From: Komarekiella delphini-convector SJRDD-AB1
GTDB taxonomy: Bacteria > Cyanobacteriota > Cyanobacteriia > Cyanobacteriales > Nostocaceae
Assembly: GCF_014831675.1 (NCBI RefSeq)
Contig: NZ_VJXY01000016.1
Span: 124,094-159,764, forward strand
Reading direction: 5' to 3'
DNA: 35,671 bases
A model generated the notes under the pieces. The model worked only from the letters and a program-made list of their open reading frames with translations, was not told the DNA's origin and did not search any database. Of this stretch, positions 1 to 9,396 are shown one piece after another; the first letter of the stretch is position 1; each line of letters begins with the position of its first letter. The position numbers and the translations under genes were made by a program.

Positions 1-22
1 TTGGCTCAAAAGTTGCACTTGT

Positions 23-3000
23 GTTTCAATCCCTAATAGGGATTTTAGTTAATTTGAATCTTCTCCGCGCTGCTTGGATTATCACTTATCGCAGTTTCAA
101 TCCCTAATAGGGATTTTAGTTAATTTGAATTCCACACAGAAAACGAATCGTTAATGAGTCTCCAGTTTCAATCCCTAATAGGGATTTTAGTTAATTTGAA
201 TTTTTGAGAGTCGCGAAGTAATTGTTTGAGAGAGTTGTTTCAATCCCTAATAGGGATTTTAGTTAATTTGAATGCGCGATCGTCACTGAGGTTCTCGGCT
301 TCACTGGCGTTTCAATCCCTAATAGGGATTTTAGTTAATTTGAATTCCCAAGTCTTCCACTGGTCGTTTATGGCACTCATGTTTCAATCCCTAATAGGGA
401 TTTTAGTTAATTTGAATTCGTGTAGTGCTGTTGGCAGTTGTGGAAGAACAGGTACAAGGTTTCAATCCCTAATAGGGATTTTAGTTAATTTGAATTCTGG
501 TATTCAATCATCAACAAAGTCTGTAGCAACGTTTCAATCCCTAATAGGGATTTTAGTTAATTTGAATGTGGCGAGGTGAGTGTAAAAGGATTCGATAATG
601 TTTCAATCCCTAATAGGGATTTTAGTTAATTTGAATAAAGGTTCGTGAGGGCTCGTCATGTCGTTGGTCGTGTTTCAATCCCTAATAGGGATTTTAGTTA
701 ATTTGAATCAAAACGATAACGGCTAGCTGTTGCATTTTCGCGTTTCAATCCCTAATAGGGATTTTAGTTAATTTGAATTGCTTGCTTACTGCTACCAGCT
801 TCAATCATGCCGTTGTTTCAATCCCTAATAGGGATTTTAGTTAATTTGAATTAAATTTATGCAAATTTTTTCTTCATCTTATATTCAAGTTTCAATCCCT
901 AATAGGGATTTTAGTTAATTTGAATTTCCTAGAGTACTTACCTGATTTTTGAGGGAATTGTTTCAATCCCTAATAGGGATTTTAGTTAATTTGAATTTTC
1001 TACTAAAAATGTGTTAGGAATATATTTCAAGTTTCAATCCCTAATAGGGATTTTAGTTAATTTGAATCTTCACCACATTCCAAACACTTAAAATTAACTG
1101 GTTTCAATCCCTAATAGGGATTTTAGTTAATTTGAATGCTCGTCCTCTGATTCAGGCTCCCAGGTATATCCGTTTCAATCCCTAATAGGGATTTTAGTTA
1201 ATTTGAATTTCAATTTTGGTAACTTTCAGTGAAAAAGCCAAACGTTTCAATCCCTAATAGGGATTTTAGTTAATTTGAATCCTTGTTAGCCATCCATGCA
1301 CCCCCGCTACAGCTGTGTTTCAATCCCTAATAGGGATTTTAGTTAATTTGAATATATCAAAACCTCACATCAACTACACCGTTAACGTTTCAATCCCTAA
1401 TAGGGATTTTAGTTAATTTGAATCCGATATCATAGTGAGGATCACAAATATAAAGAATAGTTTCAATCCCTAATAGGGATTTTAGTTAATTTGAATGCAA
1501 CACCTACATTAGAGGTTCTTACGTCACTGTTGTTTCAATCCCTAATAGGGATTTTAGTTAATTTGAATATAAGCATTGACTCGCCATTGGCTGTAGTATG
1601 AGTTTCAGTTTCAATCCCTAATAGGGATTTTAGTTAATTTGAATTTGATTAGAAAACCTAGGTACTAATCCTAAATAATACCGTTTCAATCCCTAATAGG
1701 GATTTTAGTTAATTTGAATCTTCCTTGCTGATACTGTCCTCCTGGATACCCTAAGTTTCAATCCCTAATAGGGATTTTAGTTAATTTGAATTTGAAAGCT
1801 TCAGTAGTATTGTTGTAATAAATACGTAGCTGTTTCAATCCCTAATAGGGATTTTAGTTAATTTGAATCTTGTAGACTGTTGCCCTGGAGCAGTCACCTC
1901 CAAGTTTCAATCCCTAATAGGGATTTTAGTTAATTTGAATTCAAGAGACTCAAAAAATTCCGCCGTTGTGCTCTGGTTTCAATCCCTAATAGGGATTTTA
2001 GTTAATTTGAATCTGCTGCTTGTGGAAGCGAGCGTGGTAGTGCATTTGTTTCAATCCCTAATAGGGATTTTAGTTAATTTGAATCTTATATTGACAAAGC
2101 TATAGGATTGCTGACACTTGCTACGTTTCAATCCCTAATAGGGATTTTAGTTAATTTGAATTCCTAGTGTATACCTGTTTCTTGTGCTGTCATTTTTGTT
2201 GTTTCAATCCCTAATAGGGATTTTAGTTAATTTGAATTATCCCTTTTTTTGTGTGTAAGAAGATAGCGATTGCGTTTCAATCCCTAATAGGGATTTTAGT
2301 TAATTTGAATTAGTAAGTGTTTGCTGTCAACAACATTTTCTGTTGCTGTTTCAATCCCTAATAGGGATTTTAGTTAATTTGAATTATGCTAGGGAATCAA
2401 TGCCTTTTGCGTATAGCATGTTTCAATCCCTAATAGGGATTTTAGTTAATTTGAATCTGCTCACATATTCTACGGAGAGGGAGGGATTCGGTTTCAATCC
2501 CTAATAGGGATTTTAGTTAATTTGAATTTGAGTCGCACAATAATCTCACCACTACCAGGCTTGTTTCAATCCCTAATAGGGATTTTAGTTAATTTGAATC
2601 TATACTAGCATCCACAACCAAAACCCGAATTTTGTTTCAATCCCTAATAGGGATTTTAGTTAATTTGAATTTGCTTCATACAATGCATCGTTGCCAATTT
2701 TTTTGTTTCAATCCCTAATAGGGATTTTAGTTAATTTGAATCCTCTGGATATAGTTAATAGCCGCGTGTTAGCGTTGTTTCAATCCCTAATAGGGATTTT
2801 AGTTAATTTGAATTAGTACGGTTTTTAAATGGACACAAATTGCAGGCAGTAGGTTTCAATCCCTAATAGGGATTTTAGTTAATTTGAATAGAAACAATAT
2901 TGCAATTGCGTTAGTTAATGGTGGTTTCAATCCCTAATAGGGATTTTAGTTAATTTGAATATTTTTGTTTTTTTATCGAGTGTAATCCTAGTGTAGTTTC

Positions 3001-3994
3001 AATCCCTAATAGGGATTTTAGTTAATTTGAATCCGATTTTATATTGGCTGCTATTGCTGAGAGCAAAATCAGGTTTCAATCCCTAATAGGGATTTTAGTT
3101 AATTTGAATATAGTAGCTGTAACAATTTCAGTACTAGTTGCGTTGTTTCAATCCCTAATAGGGATTTTAGTTAATTTGAATTTGAATGGTCTAAAGTTCA
3201 GCGAGACAGTAATCTCAGTTTCAATCCCTAATAGGGATTTTAGTTAATTTGAATTCTTTTAAAAAATCACGTAGTGTCTGTATTTGAGGGTTTCAATCCC
3301 TAATAGGGATTTTAGTTAATTTGAATGCTAACACTTTTAATTCAATGAACTTAAATGCAGCTGTTTCAATCCCTAATAGGGATTTTAGTTAATTTGAATT
3401 TTTCGCCTTTTACAGAAGCATAATCTAGCATTCGTAAATCTTTGTTTCAATCCCTAATAGGGATTTTAGTTAATTTGAATCTGGCTGTCGGGAAACCCTA
3501 AGCGAAGTTTGCTTGGAGGAAGTTTCAATCCCTAATAGGGATTTTAGTTAATTTGAATTGTAAGTTTGCACAACAGAATATATTTTGTTTCCGTTTCAAT
3601 CCCTAATAGGGATTTTAGTTAATTTGAATGTGTGGTGGCTTTGTTTGCCATGAATCAAAAGTACTCGCCTGTTTCAATCCCTAATAGGGATTTTAGTTAA
3701 TTTGAATGTGATTTCACTAATTCCAATTGCACCATTTTTGCTGTTTCAATCCCTAATAGGGATTTTAGTTAATTTGAATAAGTTATTTATTTCCTTTAAG
3801 GTTTTATTTGTGAGTTTCAATCCCTAATAGGGATTTTAGTTAATTTGAATTCAATTGAAATCAAAGATTTACGCAGTGAAGATAAGTTTCAATCCCTAAT
3901 AGGGATTTTAGTTAATTTGAATATTTCACTGGTGCGTCGGCTAATATTTGTCCCTCTGTTTCAATCCCTAATAGGGATTTTAGTTAATTTGAAT
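23..3994 (-). CRISPR. CRISPR array, 55 repeats / 54 full spacers, crRNA sense on minus strand
   Basis: Fifty-five copies of a 37-bp repeat start at 23, 94, 165, 237 and so on to 3958, the last ending at 3994; I saw no variant copy. As printed each begins GTTTCAATCCCTAATAGG and ends TTAGTTAATTTGAAT. On the minus strand it ends GGGATTGAAAC, giving the 8-nt handle ATTGAAAC typical of cyanobacterial type I/III crRNAs, preceded by an AATCCCT/AGGGATT stem with a 3-nt loop. The crRNA sense is therefore taken as minus, with the leader on the right. Spacers run from 32 to 44 nt, most often 35 (20 of 54), and no two look alike. Bases 1-22 are probably part of another spacer, because the left-most repeat is intact rather than degenerate as a trailer repeat often is. 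No cas gene lies in the window, so the subtype cannot be assigned. Confidence 0.98.
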
Positions 3995-4225
3995 TCGCCA
4001 TCAATTTATTACACACAAGGGAATTCAGCCATTTTTTTGTCGCCTCTTCTCCAACACCTACCCATCCGCGCACTCGGCAAAAACCAGTCTGACTGCAAAG
4101 CATATCATTAATGAGCTTAGCTGACTTTGGGGCAATGCCTATGGTGGTAAACTACACACACCTCACACCCCAAACCATGACCAACTTAATTGTCGCATCT
4201 GACAAATTAATAGTCTTAATCAAAT
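3995..4225 (-). promoter_or_regulatory. Probable CRISPR leader
   Basis: This non-coding stretch lies between the array's right-most repeat and the stop codon of the KaiB-domain gene. If the array reads on the minus strand, as its GGGATTGAAAC repeat end indicates, this stretch must hold the leader, the promoter and the site of new spacer insertion. It contains short T- and A-rich runs, such as the poly-T near 4034. I could not assign -35 or -10 boxes. Short open frames crossing it on the plus strand have no ribosome site and no recognisable product. The call rests on position and orientation, not on a recognised leader motif. Confidence 0.5.
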
Positions 4226-5092
4226 TTAAAGCTTTTCTTTGGTGGCTAACATCTGTAAAATTTTCTCCACATGATCCAAATCGCCAACAATTCGCCGAAT
4301 CGGGTGAGGCCAAACTTTAACAAGGGTAGGAGTTGCAGAAACCTGATTGATTTCCGCTTGTTCTGGATTAGTTAAAACATCAATGACTTTCAAAGTATAA
4401 GGGTGTCCGAGCGATCGCTCTAACAGTTCGTGCAGATTTTGAAGGATGCGTTCGGTAGTTCCACTATGCCCTGCAACAAACAGGCGCAGGACATAGCCTT
4501 GTGTTGTTACTTGCTCTTTTGGGGCGGTTATTACTGGTTGATGATATTTTGGTACTGGTTCGGAAAGGTCTAAGCGCACAATTAAATCATGGTCTTCCCA
4601 AAGTTGCGGGAATGAGGAACGATAAGTAGTTAACACCATGCGATCGCACAACCCATCTTGCCAGGGAGCGGCTTGCCATACTAGCTCTTTTGTGCCAAAA
4701 ATGGCGTTAAGCAAGGATTGATGCCTGATTACTGCCGGATAAGCTTCAGCAAAAGTTCGCACTCGTTGGGTACGAGGATCTAACCAGTGGTCAATGGTTG
4801 CAGTATAGCAAGGCACTAAAAAATGTGGCGGCTCTGGTAAGTCTAAGATTTCCTGCAAAGCATTACACAAATGTAAATGCCATCGACCTTGCTTGCTAGG
4901 GTCGATACAGTAAATCAAATCTCCTCCAGGAGTAAATAGCGCAATGCCCTTGAACAACTGGGGTTTAGATAGATTGTTTGTCGTCAAGTTATTCACGGAG
5001 GCTAAGGAACTAAAAGTAAAAAGTAAAAAATTCTGTCTTTTATCTTTTACCTTAGCTATAACCGCAACCAGGAACATAAAATATTTGGGCAT
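4226..5092 (-). CDS. KaiB-domain protein with cyanobacterial N-terminal domain
   Basis: The C-terminal 89 residues (about 200-288) are a KaiB domain: YVLRLFVAG, then TLKVIDVLTNPEQAE, the ATPTLVKV segment with its cis-proline position, and PIRRIVGDL. KaiB is the small thioredoxin-like, fold-switching partner of KaiC in the circadian clock, and SasA carries a related sensor domain. Residues about 43-190 form a separate domain I cannot name, starting near KGIALFTPGGDLIYCIDPS. Authentic KaiB is about 100 residues, so this is a fused paralogue rather than the clock kaiB, and no kaiA or kaiC is nearby. The start is uncertain. Residues 1-32 are encoded by A/T-rich, intergenic-looking DNA, and a GTG at 4996 would begin just before the conserved part; neither start has a clear Shine-Dalgarno. 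Its role is probably binding a KaiC-like or signalling partner; this is inference. Confidence 0.8.
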   Translation of the reverse strand: MPKYFMFLVAVIAKVKDKRQNFLLFTFSSLASVNNLTTNNLSKPQLFKGIALFTPGGDLIYCIDPSKQGRWHLHLCNALQEILDLPEPPHFLVPCYTATIDHWLDPRTQRVRTFAEAYPAVIRHQSLLNAIFGTKELVWQAAPWQDGLCDRMVLTTYRSSFPQLWEDHDLIVRLDLSEPVPKYHQPVITAPKEQVTTQGYVLRLFVAGHSGTTERILQNLHELLERSLGHPYTLKVIDVLTNPEQAEINQVSATPTLVKVWPHPIRRIVGDLDHVEKILQMLATKEKL

Positions 5093-5153
5093 TGGGTATG
5101 GGGCAAAGGGAAAAATTATTCCCCTACCCTTTACTTTTTAACTTTTTCCCCCT

Positions 5154-5299
5154 CTTAAAAGTCCCAAGCCCCCAGTCCCCAGTTCCCAGCAGAAAAAAAT
5201 TGAGTATGGGTGGATTAAGACTGGTTTTTCTTAAAAGTCCCAAGCCCCCAGTCCCCAGTTCCCAGATCCCAGACCCCAGTCCCCAGCCCCCAGTCCCCA
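5154..5299. repeat. CCCCAGT-type heptamer repeats with a duplicated 36-bp block
   Basis: The stretch is built from imperfect CCCCAGT/CCCCAAT/CCCAGTT units. A 36-bp block beginning CTTAAAAGTCCCAAGCCC occurs twice without change, at 5154-5189 and 5230-5265. The unit matches what I recall as STRR1, the short tandemly repeated heptamer described in Calothrix. It fills the gap between the start of the KaiB-domain gene and the end of pilT. The same repeat family, in the opposite orientation, closes the window at 35596-35671. Confidence 0.85.
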
Positions 5300-5304
5300 A
5301 TCCG

Positions 5305-6615
5305 TTAAACTCGACCTCGGAGAAATTGCGCCATTTCGTTAGGAGTTGGTGACATTTCCAAAGCAGTTTCTTCAGTTATGCGCCCATCTTGATAGAGGTT
5401 GAGCAGCGATTGATTCATCGTAATCATGCCGTCAAAACTAGCTTGCTTCATCAACTCGGTAATTTCATCATACTTACCGTCTTTGATCCATTCCTTGATT
5501 GCCTCAGTGTTAATTAAGACATCGTGGAAAGCAGCCCGCTTACCATCAGTTGTACGGCACAAACCCTGAGCAATCACTGCTACTAAAGACTCGGAAATAG
5601 CTACCCGCATTGCATCCTGTTCTTCACCAGAGTAAAGATTCAAAATCCGTTCAATGGTTTTTACAGCGCTATTCGTGTGCAGTGTTCCCATTACCAAGTG
5701 ACCAGTTTGAGCCGCTTTTAGAGCAGTGTTGACAGTTTCTTTATCCCGCATTTCTCCCACTAGAATCAAATCTGGATCTTCCCGCAAAGCCGCTTTCAAA
5801 GCGTTGTCAAATTTCCGGGTGTGCATTCCCACTTCCCGCTGTTTAACTAAGGACTTGCGGCTTTGGTGGACAAATTCTATTGGATCTTCAATGGTGATGA
5901 TATGCTTAGCCATCTCTTTATTGATGTAGTCAATCATCGCCGCCATTGTTGTAGACTTACCAGAACCAGTCGGCCCAGTGACCAAAATTAAACCTTTATG
6001 GTGATGGCAAATATCTCGAAAAACTGGCGGTAAGCGCAACTGTTCCATAGTCAAGATTTTTAGCGGAATCAACCGTAATACCATTGCTGGCCCTTTAAGA
6101 GAGCCAAAAACATTGATCCGCACGCGAGCAAAATCGTATTGAGTCGCTCCGTCAAATTCTAGATGTTCTTCAAAGCGCTGAATTTCTGCCTCGGTCATCA
6201 CCTCGCGCAACCAATTCATCAAAGTCTCTTTATCCGTTTCTGGATAATCCGTTGGTTGAATTTCTCCTCGGTTGCGAAAGCGGGGTACTTCACCTACACC
6301 CAGGTGAAGGTCAGAATATCCTTGATCGTAAGCTTCCCTGATTAGCTGTGCTAAAGTAAGTCCCGGACTGCTGTTTTTGGGACGAGATGTAGACATTGGT
6401 GGTGGACTACCCGGACGATGAGCTGCAACCGATGTGGAAGCTGGCGGTGGCGGTGGTGCAGAGTTAATAACAGGAGCGTTGGTGCTCCTATCCATTGACA
6501 TGTCTAATGTTTGTGTAAACTGGCGCTGTGTACTAAACGTTGGTGGTGGTGGCGGTACTGGCGGCAAATTACGGCTAGCAGCATTGGAATTTAGTGGATG
6601 CTGTGATTCTGTCAT
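5305..6615 (-). CDS. pilT: PilT-type twitching motility / pilus retraction ATPase
   Basis: This hexameric ATPase of the GspE/PilT family drives type IV pilus retraction at the inner membrane. Motifs are in order: Walker A GPTGSGKST (214-222), Asp box ITIEDPIEFVH (about 240-250), Walker B ALREDPDLILVGEMRD (about 276-291) and His box GHLVMGTLHTN (about 305-315). Residues 1-85 are a low-complexity proline-rich extension with PPVPPPPP and APPPPPAS runs. The AIRNLIRE motif of canonical PilT is replaced by EAIKEWIKDGK. At 436 residues it is longer than canonical PilT (about 350-370), like the second cyanobacterial paralogue (PilT2) linked to phototaxis in Synechocystis; I infer that assignment. No pilB or pilC lies beside it, so it is a stand-alone unit. 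The start is an ATG; no strong ribosome site was seen. Confidence 0.93.
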   Translation of the reverse strand: MTESQHPLNSNAASRNLPPVPPPPPTFSTQRQFTQTLDMSMDRSTNAPVINSAPPPPPASTSVAAHRPGSPPPMSTSRPKNSSPGLTLAQLIREAYDQGYSDLHLGVGEVPRFRNRGEIQPTDYPETDKETLMNWLREVMTEAEIQRFEEHLEFDGATQYDFARVRINVFGSLKGPAMVLRLIPLKILTMEQLRLPPVFRDICHHHKGLILVTGPTGSGKSTTMAAMIDYINKEMAKHIITIEDPIEFVHQSRKSLVKQREVGMHTRKFDNALKAALREDPDLILVGEMRDKETVNTALKAAQTGHLVMGTLHTNSAVKTIERILNLYSGEEQDAMRVAISESLVAVIAQGLCRTTDGKRAAFHDVLINTEAIKEWIKDGKYDEITELMKQASFDGMITMNQSLLNLYQDGRITEETALEMSPTPNEMAQFLRGRV

Positions 6616-7341
6616 ATATCTTAAAATTTGGCTGATAGTAAAGTTGAGTTACAAAGCAGTCACTTTTGTTGATGACTTCTGGAGAATGCTTGTGTGGACG
6701 CTCTATGGGCGGTAAAAAGTAATTGGAATTCTAAAGCCACGGTCAGTCTATTTCATTACCCTCCACTAGTATCTTTTTTTATTTAACTGCCACTATCTAG
6801 TAGTCTTATAGAAAATATTTCACTTATATAACCTTGTTTAACATACATAAGACCTTAAAAAGCCTCAGTTATTATACTTTAGTAATTAGTATATTTTAGT
6901 ACTTAATATTTTGTTGTTAACACTTCAACTTGTTAGATGAGAAATTTACCTCAGACAAAAACCAAAAATTGCTAGCAATTAACAGCACAGTCAGCAGCAG
7001 ATAATTTCTTTAGCCTATCTGTGAATTATGAGAAGTCTTCCTCTTAGTTATAAGAAATGTTAAGTTGGACAGAAGTAAAGTCCTGAAGATAAGCATTGAA
7101 AGCTGATGTATTTTAGCTTCTATTCCTCAAGACAGATGCTTAAAACTAGCTTCTTAAATATATGTGGACTTGAGTTTACATTCATAATTACGAAAGATTA
7201 ACTGTAAACTTTAGTAAATAAATGCTCATTTTCTCTATTGGTTTTTATATACTAAATTTCACTTGAAGAAGTTCAGTTTGCTCGTAAAAAGCGAGATTTT
7301 ACTGAAATTACATTTGCTGTGTATTTTTGGGAGGAAAAGTC
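6616..7341. other. 726-bp intergenic region, A/T-rich
   Basis: This lies upstream of both pilT (minus strand) and the small membrane protein gene (plus strand), so it should hold both promoters. I see no RNA gene, tandem repeat or long inverted repeat, and the open frames here are short and unconvincing. The only clear signal is the ribosome site GGGAGGAAAAG just before 7342. Confidence 0.6.
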
Positions 7342-7716
7342 ATGGTTTCGGCTCAAAGCTCTAATCTAGGAAAGACCTACTCCTTATTAAAGGTCAAAAG
7401 CTTTTTGATCTGGACTTTCACGTTGGCAGTATGCTTGTTGGTTGTCGGTTTCCCCTTAGTTGTGTTGATGGCTACGGTCGGATGTCTGTTGTCGATTGTT
7501 CTACAATCTGTGATGCCTGTTAGTGCTGTTTTGCTCGTAGCAGGTGGTTTAATAATGTTTAATGTCATGGCGGTTGTCTTTGCTGCGGGTGTGCTAACTC
7601 TTAAGGGTGTTCATCCTAGCGAAATCAAATGGTTAAGCTGGCTTCATGGAGAGGCAGACCAAATGCAGACTACTGTTTATGCCGCTTGTCCTTTAACTTG
7701 TGATATCAAAATGTAG
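7342..7716 (+). CDS. Small two-helix membrane protein of unknown function
   Basis: This is a 124-residue protein starting at an ATG with a near-perfect Shine-Dalgarno (GGGAGGAAAAG, about 5 nt upstream); an upstream TTG at 7327 in the same frame has no such support. Two long hydrophobic stretches, roughly residues 21-49 (FLIWTFTLAVCLLVVGF...) and 52-83 (MPVSAVLLVAGGLIMFNVMAVV), are typical transmembrane helices. The short hydrophilic N- and C-termini carry no recognised motif, although the last 20 residues include two cysteines. A strong terminator follows 35 nt after the stop, so the gene is monocistronic. I do not recognise the family. Confidence 0.72.
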   Translation: MVSAQSSNLGKTYSLLKVKSFLIWTFTLAVCLLVVGFPLVVLMATVGCLLSIVLQSVMPVSAVLLVAGGLIMFNVMAVVFAAGVLTLKGVHPSEIKWLSWLHGEADQMQTTVYAACPLTCDIKM

Positions 7717-7750
7717 TTATCACTGCTAAATTCGATAAACAGTGCATCTG

Positions 7751-7771
7751 CCCGGTTAAGCCGGGTTTTTT
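7751..7771 (+). terminator. Rho-independent terminator
   Basis: A 5-bp G/C stem, CCCGG/CCGGG, with a TTAAG loop is followed at once by six T residues. It lies 35 nt after the stop codon of the small membrane protein gene and points the same way. Confidence 0.88.
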
Positions 7772-7814
7772 CATGCTTATTTGTTATTTGTCATTTATCA
7801 TTTGTCCTCTCTTT

Positions 7815-7854
7815 AAAAGTTTCTTGCGGAGGGAAACCCTCCCGCAGAACTTTT
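7815..7854. repeat. Imperfect inverted repeat, about 18-bp arms
   Basis: The left arm AAAAGTTTCTTGCGGAGGG and the right arm CCCTCCCGCAGAACTTTT pair almost fully around a 3-nt AAA loop, with three single-base bulges. It follows a stretch of TCATTTGT-like direct repeats (7781-7808). It could be a palindromic interspersed repeat or a second terminator; no T-run follows on the plus strand beyond CTTTTCG. The rest of 7717-8199 holds a short open frame (7931-8170) without ribosome site or recognisable product, which I do not call. Confidence 0.65.
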
Positions 7855-8181
7855 CGTTTGTTAAAAACCAATGCTCCATGCCCGATTTTCAAGGTTTTCT
7901 GTAGGGTAGGCATTATCATTAATATCTTAAATGTCTATATTAGCCTTTTGTGAACAATGCCCAGCTTACAATTTATTGTTTAATCATTTGAAAAGCGCTG
8001 TAAATCTGAGTTTTTTAATTACAAATTACGTTAGTGTACCTCTACAAGGAAGCAAGTTACACACAGCGTCTTTTAGAAAAGCAGGGCGTAACTCATTACA
8101 AATTGGAAAATGTTGTGATCTAAACACGTGTTGCATCCAAACCAGAACTGCTATATTGGCTCTTGACTAATAGTTAAAATA

Positions 8182-8209
8182 ACTAATTACTAATGACTAA
8201 TGACTAACC
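8182..8209 (+). repeat. ACTAATG heptamer repeat overlapping a start codon
   Basis: Four consecutive heptamers are present: ACTAATT, ACTAATG, ACTAATG, ACTAACC. The ATG of the downstream epimerase (8200-8202) is the last three bases of the third unit. There is no Shine-Dalgarno within the repeat. Confidence 0.8.
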
Positions 8210-9312
8210 AAAAACGAGTTTGCATTATCTTGGGTACTCGTCCAGAAGCAATTAAACTAGCTCCAGTGATTCAAGTCTTTCAAAAGTCCACAGACTTTGA
8301 GTTGCAAGTAATTTTAACTGGACAGCATCGAGAGATGGTTGAGCAAGTCATGCAATTGTTCAATATAAAGGCAGATCATGATTTGGAGATCATGCAGGCT
8401 CAGCAATCCTTAAGTGATATTACCTGCCGTAGCTTGCGAGGTTTAGAAGTATTATTTCAGGAAAAAAAGCCAGATCTGGTGCTGGTGCAGGGAGATACGA
8501 CTACTGCTTTTGCCGCAACTTTAGCAGCTTTTTATCAAAAAATCCCTGTAGGTCACGTAGAAGCAGGGTTAAGAACTGATAATATTTTTAATCCTTACCC
8601 AGAAGAAGCTAATCGGCGGTTAATTTCTCAACTCACTCAGTTGCACTTTGCACCAACTTCTTTGGCTGTGGAAAACTTGCAACGTTCTGGTGTTTTGGGT
8701 GAAATTCACCTAACAGGTAACACGGTGATTGATGCGCTGTTAAATGTGGCTGCAACCCAACCAGCCTGCAATATACCAGGCTTAAACTGGGACTCCTATC
8801 GTGTTTTGCTAGCAACAGTACATCGTCGAGAGAATTGGGGAGAACCATTACAAGCGATCGCTCAAGGGTTTTTACAGATTTTAGATAAGTTTCCCGATAC
8901 AGCATTGCTTTTACCATTGCATCGTAACCCGACAGTGCGTGAACCTTTGCAGGCGCTTTTAGGAAATCATCCCCGGATTTTCTTGACAGAACCTTTAGAC
9001 TATGGAGAACTAGTAGGGGCGATTGGGCGATCGCATCTTTTGCTCACTGACTCTGGTGGATTGCAGGAAGAAGCACCCAGTCTGGGAAAACCAGTATTAG
9101 TTCTCAGAGACACCACAGAAAGACCAGAGGCAGTTGTAGCAGGTACAGCTAAACTTATAGGAACTACGAGTGAGAAAATTTTTGCTCTTACTAGTGAGTT
9201 ACTCAGTAACCCAGCGGCTTATGAAGCAATGGCAAATGCAATTAATCCCTTTGGTGATGGTCATGCAGCGGAGTACATTTTGGAAATTGTGCAAAATTAC
9301 TTAACTTATTAA
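8200..9312 (+). CDS. wecB: UDP-N-acetylglucosamine 2-epimerase (non-hydrolysing)
   Basis: This cytoplasmic enzyme interconverts UDP-GlcNAc and UDP-ManNAc, feeding surface polysaccharide synthesis. The 370 residues match the usual length (about 370-380). Visible family features are the N-terminal ILGTRPEAIKLAPV (10-23), GDTTTAFA with D99, GHVEAGLRT with E121, YPEEANRR with E135 and R139, VHRRENWG with H208, and the C-terminal LTDSGGLQEEAP. These line up with the catalytic and UDP-binding residues of E. coli WecB. No glycosyltransferase or other polysaccharide gene is adjacent, so the end product cannot be inferred. The start ATG lies within a heptamer repeat, but protein homology begins only a few residues later, so the start must be close to it. 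Confidence 0.95.
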   Translation: MTNQKRVCIILGTRPEAIKLAPVIQVFQKSTDFELQVILTGQHREMVEQVMQLFNIKADHDLEIMQAQQSLSDITCRSLRGLEVLFQEKKPDLVLVQGDTTTAFAATLAAFYQKIPVGHVEAGLRTDNIFNPYPEEANRRLISQLTQLHFAPTSLAVENLQRSGVLGEIHLTGNTVIDALLNVAATQPACNIPGLNWDSYRVLLATVHRRENWGEPLQAIAQGFLQILDKFPDTALLLPLHRNPTVREPLQALLGNHPRIFLTEPLDYGELVGAIGRSHLLLTDSGGLQEEAPSLGKPVLVLRDTTERPEAVVAGTAKLIGTTSEKIFALTSELLSNPAAYEAMANAINPFGDGHAAEYILEIVQNYLTY

Positions 9313-9396
9313 AGCTTGACTAGAAAATATTATTTTAGGTAATAATTATCTGTCATTTGAGTTAGGCGATCGTGTAAAGCTAATCAGAGGTAAAAG

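Noticed and set aside
1569-1610. Apparent extra partial repeat (GTTTCA before GTTTCAATCC)
   Set aside because: Six-base chance match at the end of a 39-nt spacer; the repeat phase is unaffected.
226-4111. Several open reading frames across the array with a recurring FQSLIGILVNLN peptide
   Set aside because: They are translations of the CRISPR repeat kept in frame by 35-nt spacers (72-bp units); no ribosome sites.
4111-4320. 69-codon plus-strand open frame
   Set aside because: Overlaps the presumed leader and the end of the KaiB-domain gene, has no ribosome site and no recognisable product.
5092-5352. 86-codon open frame rich in Pro and Ser
   Set aside because: Translation of the CCCCAGT heptamer repeats.
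6616-7341. Possible tRNA or small RNA in the long gaps (here and at 33643-34495)
   Set aside because: No GTTCGA-type T-arm with a matching acceptor stem was seen by eye in either gap.
7931-8170. 79-codon plus-strand open frame upstream of wecB
   Set aside because: No ribosome site, composition not protein-like, ends within intergenic repeats.
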